From the NCBI RefSeq assembly GCF_030123065.1, contig NZ_CP126093.1, forward strand, positions 1,616,001 to 1,680,000: 64,000 nucleotides of DNA, given 5' to 3'. This DNA comes from Neobacillus sp. DY30 (GTDB lineage Bacteria; Bacillota; Bacilli; Bacillales; Cytobacillaceae). Both the position numbers and the translations under genes were made by a program. This document shows positions 50,640 to 62,831 of this stretch, piece by piece (the first letter of the stretch is position 1; each line of letters starts with the position of its first letter). The notes under the pieces were generated by a model that was not told where the DNA came from, made no database searches, and saw nothing but the letters and a program-made list of their open reading frames with translations.

Positions 50640-52334
50640 ATGAAATTTGAGCAATATACATATACCCGTCCAAACCTTGACGAGGTAAAGGAGAAATTAG
50701 AGACTGCAATTCAAAAGTTTACGAATGCATCTTCTTTAGAAGAGCAAAGTGCAGCCATGAACGAAGTAAATGAAATTAGAAATGATATTGGGACGATGTT
50801 TAATCTTTGCTATATTCGTCACTCTGTTGACACCAATGATGAGTTTTATAAAGCCGAGCAGGATTATATGGATGAAGTTCAGCCTGAAATTGAGGGGCTT
50901 GTTACAAAATATTATCAGGCCCTAGTAACTTCTAAATTTCGGAACGAATTAGAAGTAAAATGGGGTAAGCAATTGTTTGCACTTGCAGAAGGACAATTAA
51001 AGACTTTTAAACCTGAAATTGTTCCTTTACTACAAAAGGAAAACCGTTTATCAACAGAGTATACAAAACTAATTGCTTCAGCAAAAATTAATTTTGAAGG
51101 GGAAGAAAGAACACTTGCTCAATTAGAGCCTTTCACCCAATCAACAGACAGGGAAACTAGAAAGCTTGCTTCTGAAGCAAAGTTCGGTTTTTTGGCTGAG
51201 CATGAAAGTGAGTTTGATCGTATCTATGATGATCTTGTTAAGGTAAGGACTGAAATTGCCCATGCATTAGGTTATAAAAACTTTGTTGAACTCGGCTATT
51301 ATCGAATGATGAGAACTGATTATAATTCGGAAATGGTTGCAAACTTCCGCCAGCAGGTCAAGGACTTCATTGTTCCAATTGCAACCAAATTAAAAAGAAG
51401 ACAACAGGACCGTATCGGTGTGGAACAGTTAAAATACTTTGACGAAGGCTTTAACTATAAAACAGGAAATGCTATGCCTAAAGGATCACCAGAATGGATT
51501 ATTGAAAACGGTCAAAGGATGTATGAAGAATTATCAAAGGAAACAGGAGAGTTCTTTAAATTCATGCAGGATAACAACTTAATGGATCTTGTGGCCAAAA
51601 AAGGTAAAGCTGGCGGAGGCTATTGTACCTATATAGAAAACTATAAAGCGCCGTTTATCTTTTCTAACTTCAATGGAACTTCTGGTGATATTGATGTACT
51701 GACACATGAAGCAGGCCATGCCTTCCAGGTTTATTCGAGCAGGAATTTTGAAATCCCTGAATATTATTGGCCAACTTATGAAGCTTGTGAGATTCATTCC
51801 ATGAGTATGGAATTTTTTACTTGGCCATGGATGGATCTTTTCTTTAAGGAAGACAAAGATAAATATAAATTTTCTCATTTAAGTGATGCATTATTATTCC
51901 TTCCATACGGAGTATCCGTTGATGAATTCCAACACTGGGTTTATGAAAATTGGGAAGCAACTCCCGAAGAACGGAAGCTGCAATGGCGTAAAATTGAGAA
52001 AAAGTATCAGCCGCATAAAGATTATGATGGAAATGCTTATTTAGAGAACGGAGGCTTCTGGCAGCGCCAGGGACATATATTTAACTCACCTTTCTATTAT
52101 ATCGATTATACTTTAGCTCAAATCTGTGCCTTCCAATTCTGGAAACGTTCGAGAGAAAATCTAGAAGAGGCTTGGGCAGACTATGTAAATCTTTGCAAAC
52201 TTGGGGGAAGCATGTCATTTACAAAGCTTGTTAAAGAAGCTAATCTGATTTCACCGTTTGAGGATGGCTGTGTAGAATCAGTAGTCGGTGAAATTGAAAA
52301 CTGGTTAAATTCCGTTGAGGATCAAAAATTGTAA
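50640..52334 (+). CDS. M3-family oligoendopeptidase
   Basis: Encodes 564 residues, full length for the PepF-like M3 group. The zinc site is HEAGH beginning at His356 (DVLTHEAGHAFQVYSSR), with the third ligand Glu in YEACEIHSMSMEFF. It cleaves short peptides in the cytoplasm, with no signal peptide present. The ATG follows AAAGGGGTTG. Monocistronic, with a terminator shared with convergent clpE. The precise specificity within the M3 family is unknown. Confidence 0.92.
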   Translation: MKFEQYTYTRPNLDEVKEKLETAIQKFTNASSLEEQSAAMNEVNEIRNDIGTMFNLCYIRHSVDTNDEFYKAEQDYMDEVQPEIEGLVTKYYQALVTSKFRNELEVKWGKQLFALAEGQLKTFKPEIVPLLQKENRLSTEYTKLIASAKINFEGEERTLAQLEPFTQSTDRETRKLASEAKFGFLAEHESEFDRIYDDLVKVRTEIAHALGYKNFVELGYYRMMRTDYNSEMVANFRQQVKDFIVPIATKLKRRQQDRIGVEQLKYFDEGFNYKTGNAMPKGSPEWIIENGQRMYEELSKETGEFFKFMQDNNLMDLVAKKGKAGGGYCTYIENYKAPFIFSNFNGTSGDIDVLTHEAGHAFQVYSSRNFEIPEYYWPTYEACEIHSMSMEFFTWPWMDLFFKEDKDKYKFSHLSDALLFLPYGVSVDEFQHWVYENWEATPEERKLQWRKIEKKYQPHKDYDGNAYLENGGFWQRQGHIFNSPFYYIDYTLAQICAFQFWKRSRENLEEAWADYVNLCKLGGSMSFTKLVKEANLISPFEDGCVESVVGEIENWLNSVEDQKL

Positions 52335-52345
52335 TAACGAAAGAA

Positions 52346-52373
52346 AAAAGCGAAGCCTCGTAGCTTCGCTTTT
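52346..52373. terminator. Bidirectional terminator between the M3 peptidase and clpE
   Basis: AAAAGCGAAGC/GCTTCGCTTTT eleven-base stem around CTCGTA. Confidence 0.85.
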
Positions 52374-52377
52374 CCAA

Positions 52378-54537
52378 TTAATGAACGTTTACACTTACTG
52401 CTGCTGTTACCTTCAATTGTTCATCTTCTAAAATGGCAGATAATTTATTTGCCTCAGGCTGGTCTAAAATATAGTCTGCAATTTTATCTTCAATATGTTC
52501 TTGAATTACTCTTCGAAGCGGGCGTGCACCGAATGCTGGATGGTAGCCTAGCTCCGCAAGTTTTTCTTTCGCTTCAGGTGTAATCGTAAATTCAATATTT
52601 TGATCTTTTAATGTTTCCTGTAAATCATTAACCATTAAATCGACGATTTGCATGATATGCTCTTTTTCAAGTGAGTTAAATTCGATAATACTATCAAAAC
52701 GGTTTAAGAACTCTGGCTTGAAAAAGCTGCCCAAAGAATCAAGGATAGAAGCCTCTTCAATTGCTTCGTTTGTTCCAAAGCCAACATGGATAGTTTTGTG
52801 TCCCACACCAGCGTTGCTCGTCATAATGATTACTGAATCCTTAAAGCTTACTGTCCTTCCTTGACTATCTGTCAGACGTCCATCTTCGAGAATCTGTAAA
52901 AACATATGCTGAACATCTGGATGAGCTTTTTCAATTTCATCTAATAAAATGATGCTGTAAGGGTTTCTTCTGACTTTTTCAGTCAGTTGTCCTGCCTCAT
53001 CATGCCCTACATATCCTGGAGGAGAACCAATTAATTTGGAAATACTGTGTTTTTCCATATACTCACTCATATCGAGACGAATCATTGATTCTGTTGAACC
53101 GAATAATTCCTCAGCCAATGTTTTGGTGAACTCGGTTTTACCGACGCCTGTTGGTCCGACAAATAGGAAAGAGCCAATCGGACGATGTTTTGATTTTAAG
53201 CCGGCGCGGCTTCTTTTAATGGCTTTTGAAACCTTTTCTACAGCTTTCTTCTGACCGATGACTTTTGCATTTAAGCTTACCTCAAGAGCTTTAAGTTTTT
53301 GCTGCTCATCCTCTTGTAATTTGCCAACAGGAATACCGGTCTTTTGTTCAATGATTTCATGAATATGTGATAGCTCAACAACAGGTCTGTTCATTTCTGA
53401 AGTTTCAGTTAACTTTTTCTCAAGTAAAACTTCTTCATCACGAAGTGTGGCAGCTAATTCATAATTCTCATTTTTGAGAGATGTATCTTTTTGAACAGCT
53501 ATTTCTTGTAAACGTTTCTCAATCTGATCCTTGCTATGACCTTCCAAAGTAAGGTTTATTTTAGATCCTGCTTCATCAAGTAAATCAATCGCCTTATCTG
53601 GTAAGAAACGATCCTGGATATAACGGTGAGACAACTGAACACAAGCTTTTATAGCAGCATCAGAATAGGTTACTTCATGAAAATCCTCGTATTTATTCTT
53701 AATCCCTTTAAGGATTTCAATTGCTGAATCAGGTGTAGGTTCAGCTACTTGAACAGGCTGGAATCTTCGTTCTAGTGCTGAATCTTTTTCGATTTGGCGG
53801 TACTCTTTCAGTGTTGTTGCGCCTACAAGTTGAAGTTCGCCGCGTGCAAGAGCTGGTTTTAATATGTTACCAGCATCCATGGAGCCTTCAGCTGAACCCG
53901 CGCCAACCAGGAGATGAATCTCGTCAATGAAAAGAATTATATTTTTACGCTCCTGTAATTCTGCTATCAACTGCTTCATTTTTTCTTCAAATTGCCCGCG
54001 AATACCAGTGTTCGCGACCAAAGAAGCCACATCTAGTAAATAAACTTCTTTATTTTTTAATTTACCAGGTACCTTCCCATCTACTATTTTCAATGCTAAA
54101 CCTTCGGCGATAGCGGTTTTACCGACACCTGGTTCGCCAATTAACACCGGATTGTTTTTATTACGACGATTCAATATTTCGATGACCCTTTTAACTTCTT
54201 CATCACGGCCAATTACAGGATCAATGAGACCAGCAGTAGCCATATGAGTTAAATTGCGGCCAAATTGATCAATAAACCCTCCCTTGTTATTCCGAGCATT
54301 TTCAGAAGAAGGTGTCTGCCCATTTAGATGGTTATTTTCAGTTCCCTTTATATTAAAAAATAAATCATTAAATGGAAAACTAGGGAAGGAGCTCATTTTT
54401 GGACCGATTCCTGAATGGAGAGCGTTTTTATTGTTTGTATAACATTCATGACACAGCTTCATATTGCTGTGTTGACCGTTGATGTTTAAATTTAACTGAA
54501 CATTTGCTTGGTTTTGATTACATAATTGACACAGCAT
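52378..54537 (-). CDS. clpE: ATP-dependent Clp protease ATP-binding subunit ClpE
   Basis: Encodes 719 residues from ATG 54537, preceded by GTAGGAGG; the frame is open for 57 further codons with no ribosome site. The N-terminal zinc finger [10 protein letters not shown]...KLCHECYTN is the ClpE hallmark. Two AAA modules follow with Walker [14 protein letters not shown] and [12 protein letters not shown], separated by a UvrB/C-type coiled segment ([15 protein letters not shown]). ClpE unfolds heat-damaged proteins for ClpP and destabilises the repressor CtsR. Two perfect CtsR boxes lie upstream. Confidence 0.96.
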   Translation of the reverse strand: MLCQLCNQNQANVQLNLNINGQHSNMKLCHECYTNNKNALHSGIGPKMSSFPSFPFNDLFFNIKGTENNHLNGQTPSSENARNNKGGFIDQFGRNLTHMATAGLIDPVIGRDEEVKRVIEILNRRNKNNPVLIGEPGVGKTAIAEGLALKIVDGKVPGKLKNKEVYLLDVASLVANTGIRGQFEEKMKQLIAELQERKNIILFIDEIHLLVGAGSAEGSMDAGNILKPALARGELQLVGATTLKEYRQIEKDSALERRFQPVQVAEPTPDSAIEILKGIKNKYEDFHEVTYSDAAIKACVQLSHRYIQDRFLPDKAIDLLDEAGSKINLTLEGHSKDQIEKRLQEIAVQKDTSLKNENYELAATLRDEEVLLEKKLTETSEMNRPVVELSHIHEIIEQKTGIPVGKLQEDEQQKLKALEVSLNAKVIGQKKAVEKVSKAIKRSRAGLKSKHRPIGSFLFVGPTGVGKTEFTKTLAEELFGSTESMIRLDMSEYMEKHSISKLIGSPPGYVGHDEAGQLTEKVRRNPYSIILLDEIEKAHPDVQHMFLQILEDGRLTDSQGRTVSFKDSVIIMTSNAGVGHKTIHVGFGTNEAIEEASILDSLGSFFKPEFLNRFDSIIEFNSLEKEHIMQIVDLMVNDLQETLKDQNIEFTITPEAKEKLAELGYHPAFGARPLRRVIQEHIEDKIADYILDQPEANKLSAILEDEQLKVTAAVSVNVH

Positions 54538-54570
54538 AATATAAAACCTCCTACTAAACATTTGTTTGAT

Positions 54571-54626
54571 TTTGACTATATTTGACCTTGTGGAAATAGT
54601 ATACTTTGACCTTTTTTGACTTTCAA
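54571..54626 (-). promoter_or_regulatory. clpE promoter with two CtsR operators
   Basis: On the minus strand: -35 TTGAAA (54626-54621), 17-base spacer, -10 TATACT (54603-54598). CtsR heptad repeats AGTCAAA-AAA-GGTCAAA (54621-54605) in the spacer and GGTCAAA-TAT-AGTCAAA (54587-54571) downstream both match RGTCAAA-NAN-RGTCAAA perfectly. Strong heat-shock repression by CtsR is predicted. Confidence 0.92.
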
Positions 54627-54733
54627 GTAATGTGCCTATGGTAATTTTTTCATGTAACAAATTACGCTTGTTTAAAAAAAGCTCGTCTTTGTTTGTCCTC
54701 TTGCTCATATATTGTATTTGAGGGGGAGATGAG

Positions 54734-55771
54734 GTGAAAAAGAATTGGTCAGCAGCATTTCAAATCGCCGCAGTGTACGTTGGTACAGTAGTGGGGGCTG
54801 GATTTGCTACAGGAAGGGAAATCGTTGAGTTTTTCTCACGGTTTGGCTTCATTGGCTTTTTAGGTATTTTGTTGAGCGGCTACCTCCTAATCGTACTAGG
54901 CTCAAAGTTAATGAGAATTGCTGCTCGAATTAATGCGGTTTCATACCAAGAATTTAATGTACACTTGTTTGGGAAATGGGCAGGCAGGGGTATTAATATA
55001 ATTATGCTTTTTATGCTTCTTGGAGTAAGTGCCGTAATGCTTGCTGGTGCAGGAGCAGTGTTTGAAGAGCAACTGGGCCTAACGAAAAATTTAGGGGTTT
55101 TTATAACGATTTTTCTGTCCTTTATCGTTATGCTGGTTGGCACTAAGGGGTTATTTGCAGTCAATTCGTTTGTTGTACCTATCATGGTTAGTTTTAGCCT
55201 TATGTTAATGTCACTTTCCATAAAACAGTCGGATTTTGTAAATCAATTACTATTTGTACCACATGTAGAGGATAGCTGGAAAAGTATGCTGGCTCCTTTT
55301 TCTTATACAGCATTAAACCTAGCTTTAGCACAGGCAGTGCTCGTTCCGATTGCCAATGAAATTAAAGATGATTGGACTATAAAGTGGGGCGGTATTTTAG
55401 GAGGAGCAGCTCTAACTCTCATTTTAATTTCCAGCCACTTTACATTAATCATGCTGCCAAATCTAGAGATTTATGAGATACCGATGGCCATCATTATGAA
55501 GCAAATTGCTCCTTTTTTTTATTGGATATTTGTACTTGTTATTTATGGTGAAATCTTCACATCGGTTATTGGAAACGTTTTTGGACTAGACCGTCAATTA
55601 AAGCAGTTTGTTCAAGTTCCTACTTTCATTACAATTTCAGTTATTTTTATCGTATCTTATCTAATCAGTCTTATTGACTATAGCAAGTTATTGTCTAATC
55701 TTTACCCATTGTTTGGCTATATTAGCCTATTCTTTTTTATCCTGCTATGGAGGAAGCCTCTGAATGAATAA
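54734..55771 (+). CDS. ykvI: YkvI-family membrane transporter-like protein
   Basis: Encodes 345 residues from a GTG start with GGGGGAG upstream. About ten membrane spans are visible. The N-terminal [23 protein letters not shown] is like the unwound first helix of LeuT-fold transporters, so a role in amino acid or related solute transport is plausible. It is divergent from clpE as in B. subtilis, where its function is not known. Confidence 0.8.
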   Translation: MKKNWSAAFQIAAVYVGTVVGAGFATGREIVEFFSRFGFIGFLGILLSGYLLIVLGSKLMRIAARINAVSYQEFNVHLFGKWAGRGINIIMLFMLLGVSAVMLAGAGAVFEEQLGLTKNLGVFITIFLSFIVMLVGTKGLFAVNSFVVPIMVSFSLMLMSLSIKQSDFVNQLLFVPHVEDSWKSMLAPFSYTALNLALAQAVLVPIANEIKDDWTIKWGGILGGAALTLILISSHFTLIMLPNLEIYEIPMAIIMKQIAPFFYWIFVLVIYGEIFTSVIGNVFGLDRQLKQFVQVPTFITISVIFIVSYLISLIDYSKLLSNLYPLFGYISLFFFILLWRKPLNE

Positions 55772-55776
55772 ATCAT

Positions 55777-55828
55777 AAAAATAGGAAAAGCCTTGTCAAT
55801 TATTTTGACATGTGCTTTTCCTATTTTA
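55777..55828. terminator. Long bidirectional terminator between ykvI and the CPBP gene
   Basis: AAAAATAGGAAAAGC...GTCAA / TTGAC...GCTTTTCCTATTTT, a 20-plus-base interrupted stem that includes the 3' end of the minus-strand gene. Confidence 0.8.
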
Positions 55829-56432
55829 ATGGAAGTATAATAAAAATCATAATGTCAAAGACAATATGCGAAACAATAACTAAAGGCATACTTTTCTTCC
55901 ATATATATAAAGCACCCCACATAAGACCAGAGAGGAAAGCAGCAAGCATTAGAATAAATGTTCCTGAATAGATATGAACAGAGGCATAAAGCAGAGCAGC
56001 AATTAAAATACTCTTTAAAGGACTGAAGTAACGGAGTAGTCTTTTCTGAACAAATCCGCGCCAAAAAAGTTCTTCACCAGGTGCTGCAACTAAAATTAGT
56101 GCAAGGTATTGCCAAAATAACTCAGGAGCAAACCAACGGTAGAGCTTTTTAATACTTTTTTCAAAAGGCAAGTTTAGCAGGTCAAAGGCTTGTACTCCCA
56201 GCCAAAATAAAAAAAAGAGTATTAGTCCCGATATTATTCCCATTGAGATATATTTGAAAAAAGACGCTTCATCCTCGACAGCTTCTTGAAACATCGCGTA
56301 AGTAATTAAAATCAGAAGTGAACCAGTAAATATGTACCAGAATATAGCTCGGTCATAAAAGGTGAAATACATAAGAGCATGAGCAAGAATTAGCCCAGTG
56401 ATTAACCGAAGATCAAAAATGCTATTCCGCAT
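55821..56432 (-). CDS. CPBP-family intramembrane metalloprotease (YdiL-like)
   Basis: Encodes 203 residues with six or so membrane spans. The Abi/CPBP signature APGEELFWRGFVQKRL supplies the Glu-Glu and Arg, and the following helices have ASVHIYSG and VSHIVFDIM with the metal-binding histidines. Members include eukaryotic Rce1 CAAX protease; bacterial ones are tied to bacteriocin immunity or unknown substrates. AAGGAGG precedes the ATG. Single gene. Confidence 0.85.
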   Translation of the reverse strand: MRNSIFDLRLITGLILAHALMYFTFYDRAIFWYIFTGSLLILITYAMFQEAVEDEASFFKYISMGIISGLILFFLFWLGVQAFDLLNLPFEKSIKKLYRWFAPELFWQYLALILVAAPGEELFWRGFVQKRLLRYFSPLKSILIAALLYASVHIYSGTFILMLAAFLSGLMWGALYIWKKSMPLVIVSHIVFDIMIFIILPLK

Positions 56433-56582
56433 CTTTTAATTACCTCCTTCCTTACAATAAAATTTATTTTAACAAAAATAATTTATTAAAGGAAATGTTT
56501 ACATCACACTTTTGAATGAATCCAATAATAAGAACTAAGAAATTGCAAAAAATATAAAAGTAAAGAGAAAGGAGGAAAAACA

Positions 56583-56702
56583 TTGACCAAATCCCAAAGC
56601 CAACAAGAGCGACAATGGACAGTTCGTAAACAAGACCAAAACCCTCACGGAAAAGTAAAATCCAAAGACGAGCTTTTAAAAGAAGCAGGGCGAGAAAAAT
56701 AA
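56583..56702 (+). CDS. Small DUF6254-like protein
   Basis: A 39-residue ORF from TTG 56583 with AAAGGAGG 7 bases upstream. The sequence MTKSQSQQERQWTVRKQDQN and the following PHGKVKSKDELLKEA match my memory of a tiny conserved Bacillus family (Q/K-rich, WxVRKQxQNPHGKVKS). It has no known function. It is too short for most ORF callers but the ribosome site is excellent. Confidence 0.7.
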   Translation: MTKSQSQQERQWTVRKQDQNPHGKVKSKDELLKEAGREK

Positions 56703-56712
56703 TAAATAAAAA

Positions 56713-56730
56713 GGCAGCCTTTCGGCTGCC
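56713..56730. terminator. Terminator of ykvS and the small ORF
   Basis: GGCAGCC/GGCTGCC stem around TTTC. The T-run is on the minus side (complement of AATAAATAAAAA). Confidence 0.75.
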
Positions 56731-56751
56731 CTAATCTACAAAGCTATTAAT

Positions 56752-56940
56752 TTAATAAGCGCTTTCTTTTACTATCTTATAATTTTTATGGTTTACAACA
56801 GTCCGCTGGTCCAATTCTAAGTCTCTATAATTATCCATAAGTGTTAGGTCGACTATTACAGAGTTTTCATTGACCTTTTCTACAATACCTTTTAATCCGC
56901 CGCGAAATTCAATGACATTTCCTACTTCTGCTTTTTTCAA
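56752..56940 (-). CDS. ykvS: DUF2187 (YkvS) KOW-like protein
   Basis: Encodes 62 residues from a TTG start with GGAGAGAG upstream. KKAEVGNVIEFRGGLKGIVEKVNENSVIVDLTLMDN is the DUF2187 domain, a KOW/SH3-like barrel. ykvS lies downstream of clpE-ykvI in B. subtilis too. No function is known. Confidence 0.85.
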   Translation of the reverse strand: MKKAEVGNVIEFRGGLKGIVEKVNENSVIVDLTLMDNYRDLELDQRTVVNHKNYKIVKESAY

Positions 56941-57171
56941 TTAGTCTCTCTCCTTTACCTGACAATCTATATATATTCATTTAAGTAACAGTTTGCACTA
57001 CTTTATATGTTTCGTAAAGGCTTTTTTTTGCCAATTTTGTTAATTATTAATAAAATAAACGAAAAAATGCAATCGTTTACATTTAAAGATGATATTTTTA
57101 AGGTAAATTGTTTAAATATTGACTACCGAAGTGGACCTTACTATAAAATGGGAATAAAGGTGGTGCAGTTT

Positions 57172-57366
57172 ATGAACGATCAGTTTGTGCAAGAAGTGTT
57201 GGAAAAACTAAAAAACGGTGAGCTGTCAGAGTTCTATGTTAAGAAAGAAGATTTTATGGACTTTCGTCAAGTCCTTGTTAAGAGGGATGACTTTAAACAT
57301 TTTCGCGGCATAGGTCAACGGGGTGGAGATGTACTATATCAATATTTAAAGGAGCCTAGAAGCTAA
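57172..57366 (+). CDS. Small conserved protein of unknown function
   Basis: Encodes 64 residues from ATG 57172, with AAAGGTGGTG 5-6 bases upstream. The frame is open 55 codons further 5' but that part has no ribosome site and unlikely composition. The protein is charged and compact, ending in FRGIGQRGGDVLYQYLKEPRS. I recognise it as conserved in Bacilli but not characterised. It lies 55 bases before glpK. Confidence 0.65.
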   Translation: MNDQFVQEVLEKLKNGELSEFYVKKEDFMDFRQVLVKRDDFKHFRGIGQRGGDVLYQYLKEPRS

Positions 57367-57376
57367 TATAAAGTAA

Positions 57377-58912
<1,536 letters not shown>

Positions 58913-59039
58913 GTTTAAAATAAATACTTTACGTAAGGAAATTTTTCTCAAAATCGGCTTATTTTTGTGGCTAATTTGTGAACATTTAAAAAAAAACGAT
59001 TTGTCGATTTTTTAATGCGCTTACATAAAGTTTTATAGG

Positions 59040-59068
59040 TTGTCTGTACTGTTTGAACGTGTTATCCT
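59040..59068 (+). promoter_or_regulatory. Candidate ptsHI promoter in the 327-base gap after glpK
   Basis: TTGTCT (59040-59045), 17-base spacer, TATCCT (59063-59068), with a 172-base leader. No RAT antiterminator/terminator pair of the GlcT type was recognised, and ptsG is absent. Nothing else supported is seen in 58913-59239. Confidence 0.35.
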
Positions 59069-59239
59069 AGCAATTGTACTAATTTGAAATAATAATAATA
59101 AAATGGACCCGCAACTTACATACTTCATTTCCTTTTGGAGAAAATATAACAATTAGTTCAGTTGTCTTATATGACTATAAGTGGTTATGCAGTATTAAGC
59201 GGCACCATTTTACATTAATGAGAAGGAGTTTGATTTAAC

Positions 59240-59506
59240 ATGGCAGAAAAACAATTTAAAGTAACAGCTGATACAGGGATTCACGCTAGACCAGCAACAT
59301 TACTAGTACAAACTGCGAGCAAATTTGATTCTGAGATCAATTTAGAATATAAAGGTAAAAAGGTTAACTTGAAGTCAATTATGGGCGTTATGTCTTTAGG
59401 AATTGGTCAAGGTGCAGATATTTCTATTAGTGCAGAAGGCAGTGATAGTGAAGAAGCTCTAAGAAGCCTAGATGAATTATTAAAAAAAGAAGGATTGGCT
59501 GAGTAA
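59240..59506 (+). CDS. ptsH: Phosphocarrier protein HPr
   Basis: Encodes 88 residues. His15 ([10 protein letters not shown]) accepts phosphate from enzyme I, and Ser46 ([10 protein letters not shown]) is the HPr kinase site that makes it a CcpA co-effector. It serves all PTS sugars and, through His15, activates GlpK. The ribosome site is AGAAGGAG. Its stop shares one base with the ptsI start. Confidence 0.98.
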   Translation: MAEKQFKVTADTGIHARPATLLVQTASKFDSEINLEYKGKKVNLKSIMGVMSLGIGQGADISISAEGSDSEEALRSLDELLKKEGLAE

Positions 59507-61218
59507 TGACATTTTTACAAGGAATTGCTGCTTCCAATGGGATTGCTATAGCAAAAGCCTATCGGTTAGTAGAACCAAATTTATCATTTGAAAAAAAGAC
59601 AATTGATGATACTGCTTCGGAGGTAGCTCGTTTTCAAGCAGCAATTGAGAAATCTAAAGATGAACTTGAGGCCATTCGTGATCGTGCCCAGATTGAACTT
59701 GGTGCAGATAAAGCAGCTATCTTTGAAGCACATTTACTTGTTCTTACGGATCCAGAATTAAATGGACCGATTGAAGATAAAATTAAGACAGAAAAAGTAA
59801 ATGCTGAAGCTGCATTAAAAGATACAGCAGACATGTTTGTTATGATGTTTGAACAAATGGACAATGAATATATGAAAGAACGCGCTGCTGATATCCGGGA
59901 TGTTACAAAACGTGTACTATCTCATTTACTAGGCGTTCAATTGAGTAATCCAAGCATGATTGCTGAAGAAGTAATTATAGTTGCTGAGGATTTAACTCCT
60001 TCTGATACTGCTCAATTAAACAGACAGTATGTACTTGGATTTACTACCGATATTGGCGGACGGACTTCTCATTCAGCTATTATGGCTCGGTCAATGGAGA
60101 TACCGGCAGTAGTAGGTACAAAAACAGCCACAGAAGAAATCAACAACGGTGACTTAGTTATTGTAGATGGTCTGAAAGGTGAAGTACATATTAACCCGAC
60201 TCCAGAGCTTGTTGCCGAATACCGTAATATCCATCAGCAATTTGAAGCTCAAAAGATAGAGTGGGCTAAACTTGTAAATGAAAAGACTGTATCAGCGGAT
60301 GACCATCATGTTGAGTTAGCGGCAAATATCGGAACGCCTAATGACTTAAAGGGTGTTCTAGCTAACGGCGGAGAAGGCGTAGGTCTATACCGGACTGAAT
60401 TCCTTTACATGGGCAGAGACCAGCTTCCTACCGAAGAAGAACAATTTGAGGCTTATAAAGCCGTTCTAGAAGGTATGAATGGGAAGCCAGTTGTTGTACG
60501 AACTTTGGACATCGGCGGTGATAAAGAGCTTCCGTATCTTCAGCTGCCAAAAGAGTTGAATCCATTTTTGGGATTCCGGGCTATTCGATTATGCTTAGAG
60601 GAGCAGGAGATTTTCCGTACCCAGCTTAGAGCACTTCTCCGTGCAAGCATCTATGGAAACTTAAAAATAATGTTCCCGATGATTGCAACTCTAGATGAAT
60701 TCCGTGAAGCCAAAGCGATTCTAGAAGAAGAAAAACAAAAGCTCATTGCTTCTGACCAAAAGGTTTCAGATCAAATTGAGTTAGGAATAATGGTTGAAAT
60801 ACCATCAACTGCTGTTTTAGCAGATCAATTTGCTAAAGAAGTTGACTTCTTTAGTATTGGAACGAATGACCTAATTCAATATACGATGGCTGCAGACCGC
60901 ATGAATCAACGTGTATCCTACCTTTATCAGCCATATAGCCCATCTATTTTACGTTTGGTTAAGATGGTTATTGATGCTGCACATGCAGAAGGAAAATGGG
61001 CTGGGATGTGCGGTGAAATGGCTGGAGACGAAACAGCAATCCCGCTTCTTCTTGGTCTCGGATTAGACGAATTTTCAATGAGTGCTACGTCTATTTTAAA
61101 AGCGCGTTCACTTATTAAAAAGTTGAATAAATCCGAAATGGAGAACCTTGCTAAACAAGTATTAAATATGCAGACAACCGATCAGGTGATTGAAGCGGTT
61201 AACGCTGCTACAAAATAG
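59506..61218 (+). CDS. ptsI: PTS enzyme I (PEP-protein phosphotransferase)
   Basis: Encodes 570 residues, full length. The active His189 is in [13 protein letters not shown]; the C-terminal PEP-binding domain contains [25 protein letters not shown] and [14 protein letters not shown]. It transfers phosphate from PEP to HPr His15. ptsG normally lies upstream in B. subtilis but is not in this window. Confidence 0.98.
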   Translation: MTFLQGIAASNGIAIAKAYRLVEPNLSFEKKTIDDTASEVARFQAAIEKSKDELEAIRDRAQIELGADKAAIFEAHLLVLTDPELNGPIEDKIKTEKVNAEAALKDTADMFVMMFEQMDNEYMKERAADIRDVTKRVLSHLLGVQLSNPSMIAEEVIIVAEDLTPSDTAQLNRQYVLGFTTDIGGRTSHSAIMARSMEIPAVVGTKTATEEINNGDLVIVDGLKGEVHINPTPELVAEYRNIHQQFEAQKIEWAKLVNEKTVSADDHHVELAANIGTPNDLKGVLANGGEGVGLYRTEFLYMGRDQLPTEEEQFEAYKAVLEGMNGKPVVVRTLDIGGDKELPYLQLPKELNPFLGFRAIRLCLEEQEIFRTQLRALLRASIYGNLKIMFPMIATLDEFREAKAILEEEKQKLIASDQKVSDQIELGIMVEIPSTAVLADQFAKEVDFFSIGTNDLIQYTMAADRMNQRVSYLYQPYSPSILRLVKMVIDAAHAEGKWAGMCGEMAGDETAIPLLLGLGLDEFSMSATSILKARSLIKKLNKSEMENLAKQVLNMQTTDQVIEAVNAATK

Positions 61219-61230
61219 AATTGATTTTAA

Positions 61231-61262
61231 AAGAGACAGAATGATTCTGTCTCTTTTTTTGT
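61231..61262 (+). terminator. Terminator of ptsHI
   Basis: AAGAGACAGAA/TTCTGTCTCTT perfect 11-base stem around TGA with a T-run. Confidence 0.88.
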
Positions 61263-61331
61263 ACATGTTTTAGAAATTAGAGGAAATTTTTAGTATAATG
61301 GTGATAGAAAGGTTCAAGGAGGATGGATCGG

Positions 61332-62117
61332 ATGGATTTGAATTTGAGCGGAAAAACAGCAGTAGTTATGGCTTCAAGTCAGGGCTTAGGATATGCGATC
61401 GCAGAACGACTAGTCAGAGAGGGTGCGAATGTAATGATCTCTGGCCGAGATGAGGAAAAACTTATAACGAAGACTGCTGAATTAGAATCAATTGGTCCCG
61501 GCAAAGTTGCTTTCCAAAAAACAGATATAACTAAAGCTGAAGATATTAAAACACTTATCTCTAAAACAATTGAGGTATTTGGAAGTCTTCATTTACTTAT
61601 CAATAATGCAGGTGGCCCACCGGCAGGAGCTTTTGAGGATTTAACAGATGCTAATTGGCAGAACGCCTTTGAACTAAATTTGCTATCATATATCCGTGCA
61701 ATACGTGAAGCATTGCCATACTTAAAAAAGCAAAGCGGCAGAATTCTTAATATTGCCTCCTCTTCAATAAAGGAACCTATACCAGGCTTAATACTATCTA
61801 ACACCTTCCGAACAGGTATTGTTGGACTTTCCAAAACATTAGCTTCAGAATTAGCACCGCATAATATCTTGATAAATACGATAGCACCTGGTCGAATTGC
61901 TACCGACCGTGTAAGACACTTAGATCAAATTAATGCTGATAAACAGGGTGTCGATATAGCAAGTGTTGAATTGTCAATGAAAGCACAAATTCCACTAAAA
62001 AGATATGGGACCCCGGAAGAATTTGCTAATATAGCGGTATTTCTCCTTTCCGATGCTAATACCTACATGACCGGGAGTTCTTTTTTAGTTGATGGTGGAA
62101 TGATAAAATCTATTTAG
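61332..62117 (+). CDS. Short-chain dehydrogenase/reductase
   Basis: Encodes 261 residues. ASSQGLGYAIAERL is a variant of the TGxxxGxG cofactor motif; INNAGGPP is the NNAG motif; the usual catalytic Tyr in YxxxK is replaced by FRTGIVGLSKTL, where YxASK would be expected. The Phe is shared by a known SDR subgroup annotated as atypical, so activity by the classic mechanism is doubtful. ATG 61332 sits 9 bases after AAGGAGG, which rules out ATG 61323. TATAAT at 61294-61299 may be its -10. Confidence 0.85.
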   Translation: MDLNLSGKTAVVMASSQGLGYAIAERLVREGANVMISGRDEEKLITKTAELESIGPGKVAFQKTDITKAEDIKTLISKTIEVFGSLHLLINNAGGPPAGAFEDLTDANWQNAFELNLLSYIRAIREALPYLKKQSGRILNIASSSIKEPIPGLILSNTFRTGIVGLSKTLASELAPHNILINTIAPGRIATDRVRHLDQINADKQGVDIASVELSMKAQIPLKRYGTPEEFANIAVFLLSDANTYMTGSSFLVDGGMIKSI

Positions 62118-62202
62118 CAAGGTGTACTTCTAAAATCAACCTCGTTTAACGTTTATTACCAGAAAAATATGGCTAAGGTAAAAACATAAAGGAGTGTTTA
62201 TC

Positions 62203-62676
62203 ATGCTGAGAAGTATAAAAATGGTTTTAGTTTTAGTAAGTATAATTCTAATAGGAACTTCACTTACTGGATGCGGACTTCCTCTCTCGAAGGAACTAAT
62301 TGTAAACCGGTACGCGGATGCCTTGTTAACAAAGAATAATGAACTTCAATTTCGGTTTAGAATTAACAATGAAATCTTAGATAGACATGAACTATATAAG
62401 GTAAAGGTTACCATTCATGATGATCGCTTAGCTTCAGCTATTGGAAAAAGGGAAATTATATATGGTGAGGAACAGGTTCTAAATGGTGAATATTTAGAAG
62501 TAAAGGGTAAAAGTGAAAAATATATTTTCATGGATCCGCTTCCTTTAAAAAATGACTTACACATCCATGAACTTCAAACGATGATTGAAAAAAACCAAGC
62601 AGTTTCGATAGAGATATATAACAATCAAGAAGTTTTTGGGAGAGTATTCTTAACAAATTTTTCGTCAGAGCTTTGA
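62203..62676 (+). CDS. Lipoprotein of unknown function
   Basis: Encodes 157 residues from ATG 62203, with AAAGGAG 8 bases upstream. The signal peptide ends in the lipobox LTGC (about residue 24), so the mature protein should be lipid-anchored on the outer membrane face. The remainder is charged and probably beta-rich. No domain is recognised. Confidence 0.75.
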   Translation: MLRSIKMVLVLVSIILIGTSLTGCGLPLSKELIVNRYADALLTKNNELQFRFRINNEILDRHELYKVKVTIHDDRLASAIGKREIIYGEEQVLNGEYLEVKGKSEKYIFMDPLPLKNDLHIHELQTMIEKNQAVSIEIYNNQEVFGRVFLTNFSSEL

Positions 62677-62745
62677 AAAAGTGTTTATCACGTTTTTATC
62701 TAGGAGAGACTAAAAAGGTGCATAAATTTGGAGATTGAGCACGAT

Positions 62746-62775
62746 AACCGGAAAGTACTTAGTTCCGGTTTTTTT
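62746..62775 (+). terminator. Terminator after the lipoprotein gene
   Basis: AACCGGAA/TTCCGGTT stem and a T-run. Confidence 0.85.
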
Positions 62776-62831
62776 GTGTTATAAATTATATAATTGAATT
62801 GTGAAATTAATAATTGGGGGATTGATATAAC

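Noticed and set aside
58990..59030. cre-like and Spo0A-box-like sequences in the ptsHI leader
   Set aside because: Two or more mismatches in constrained positions; no better than chance in AT-rich DNA.
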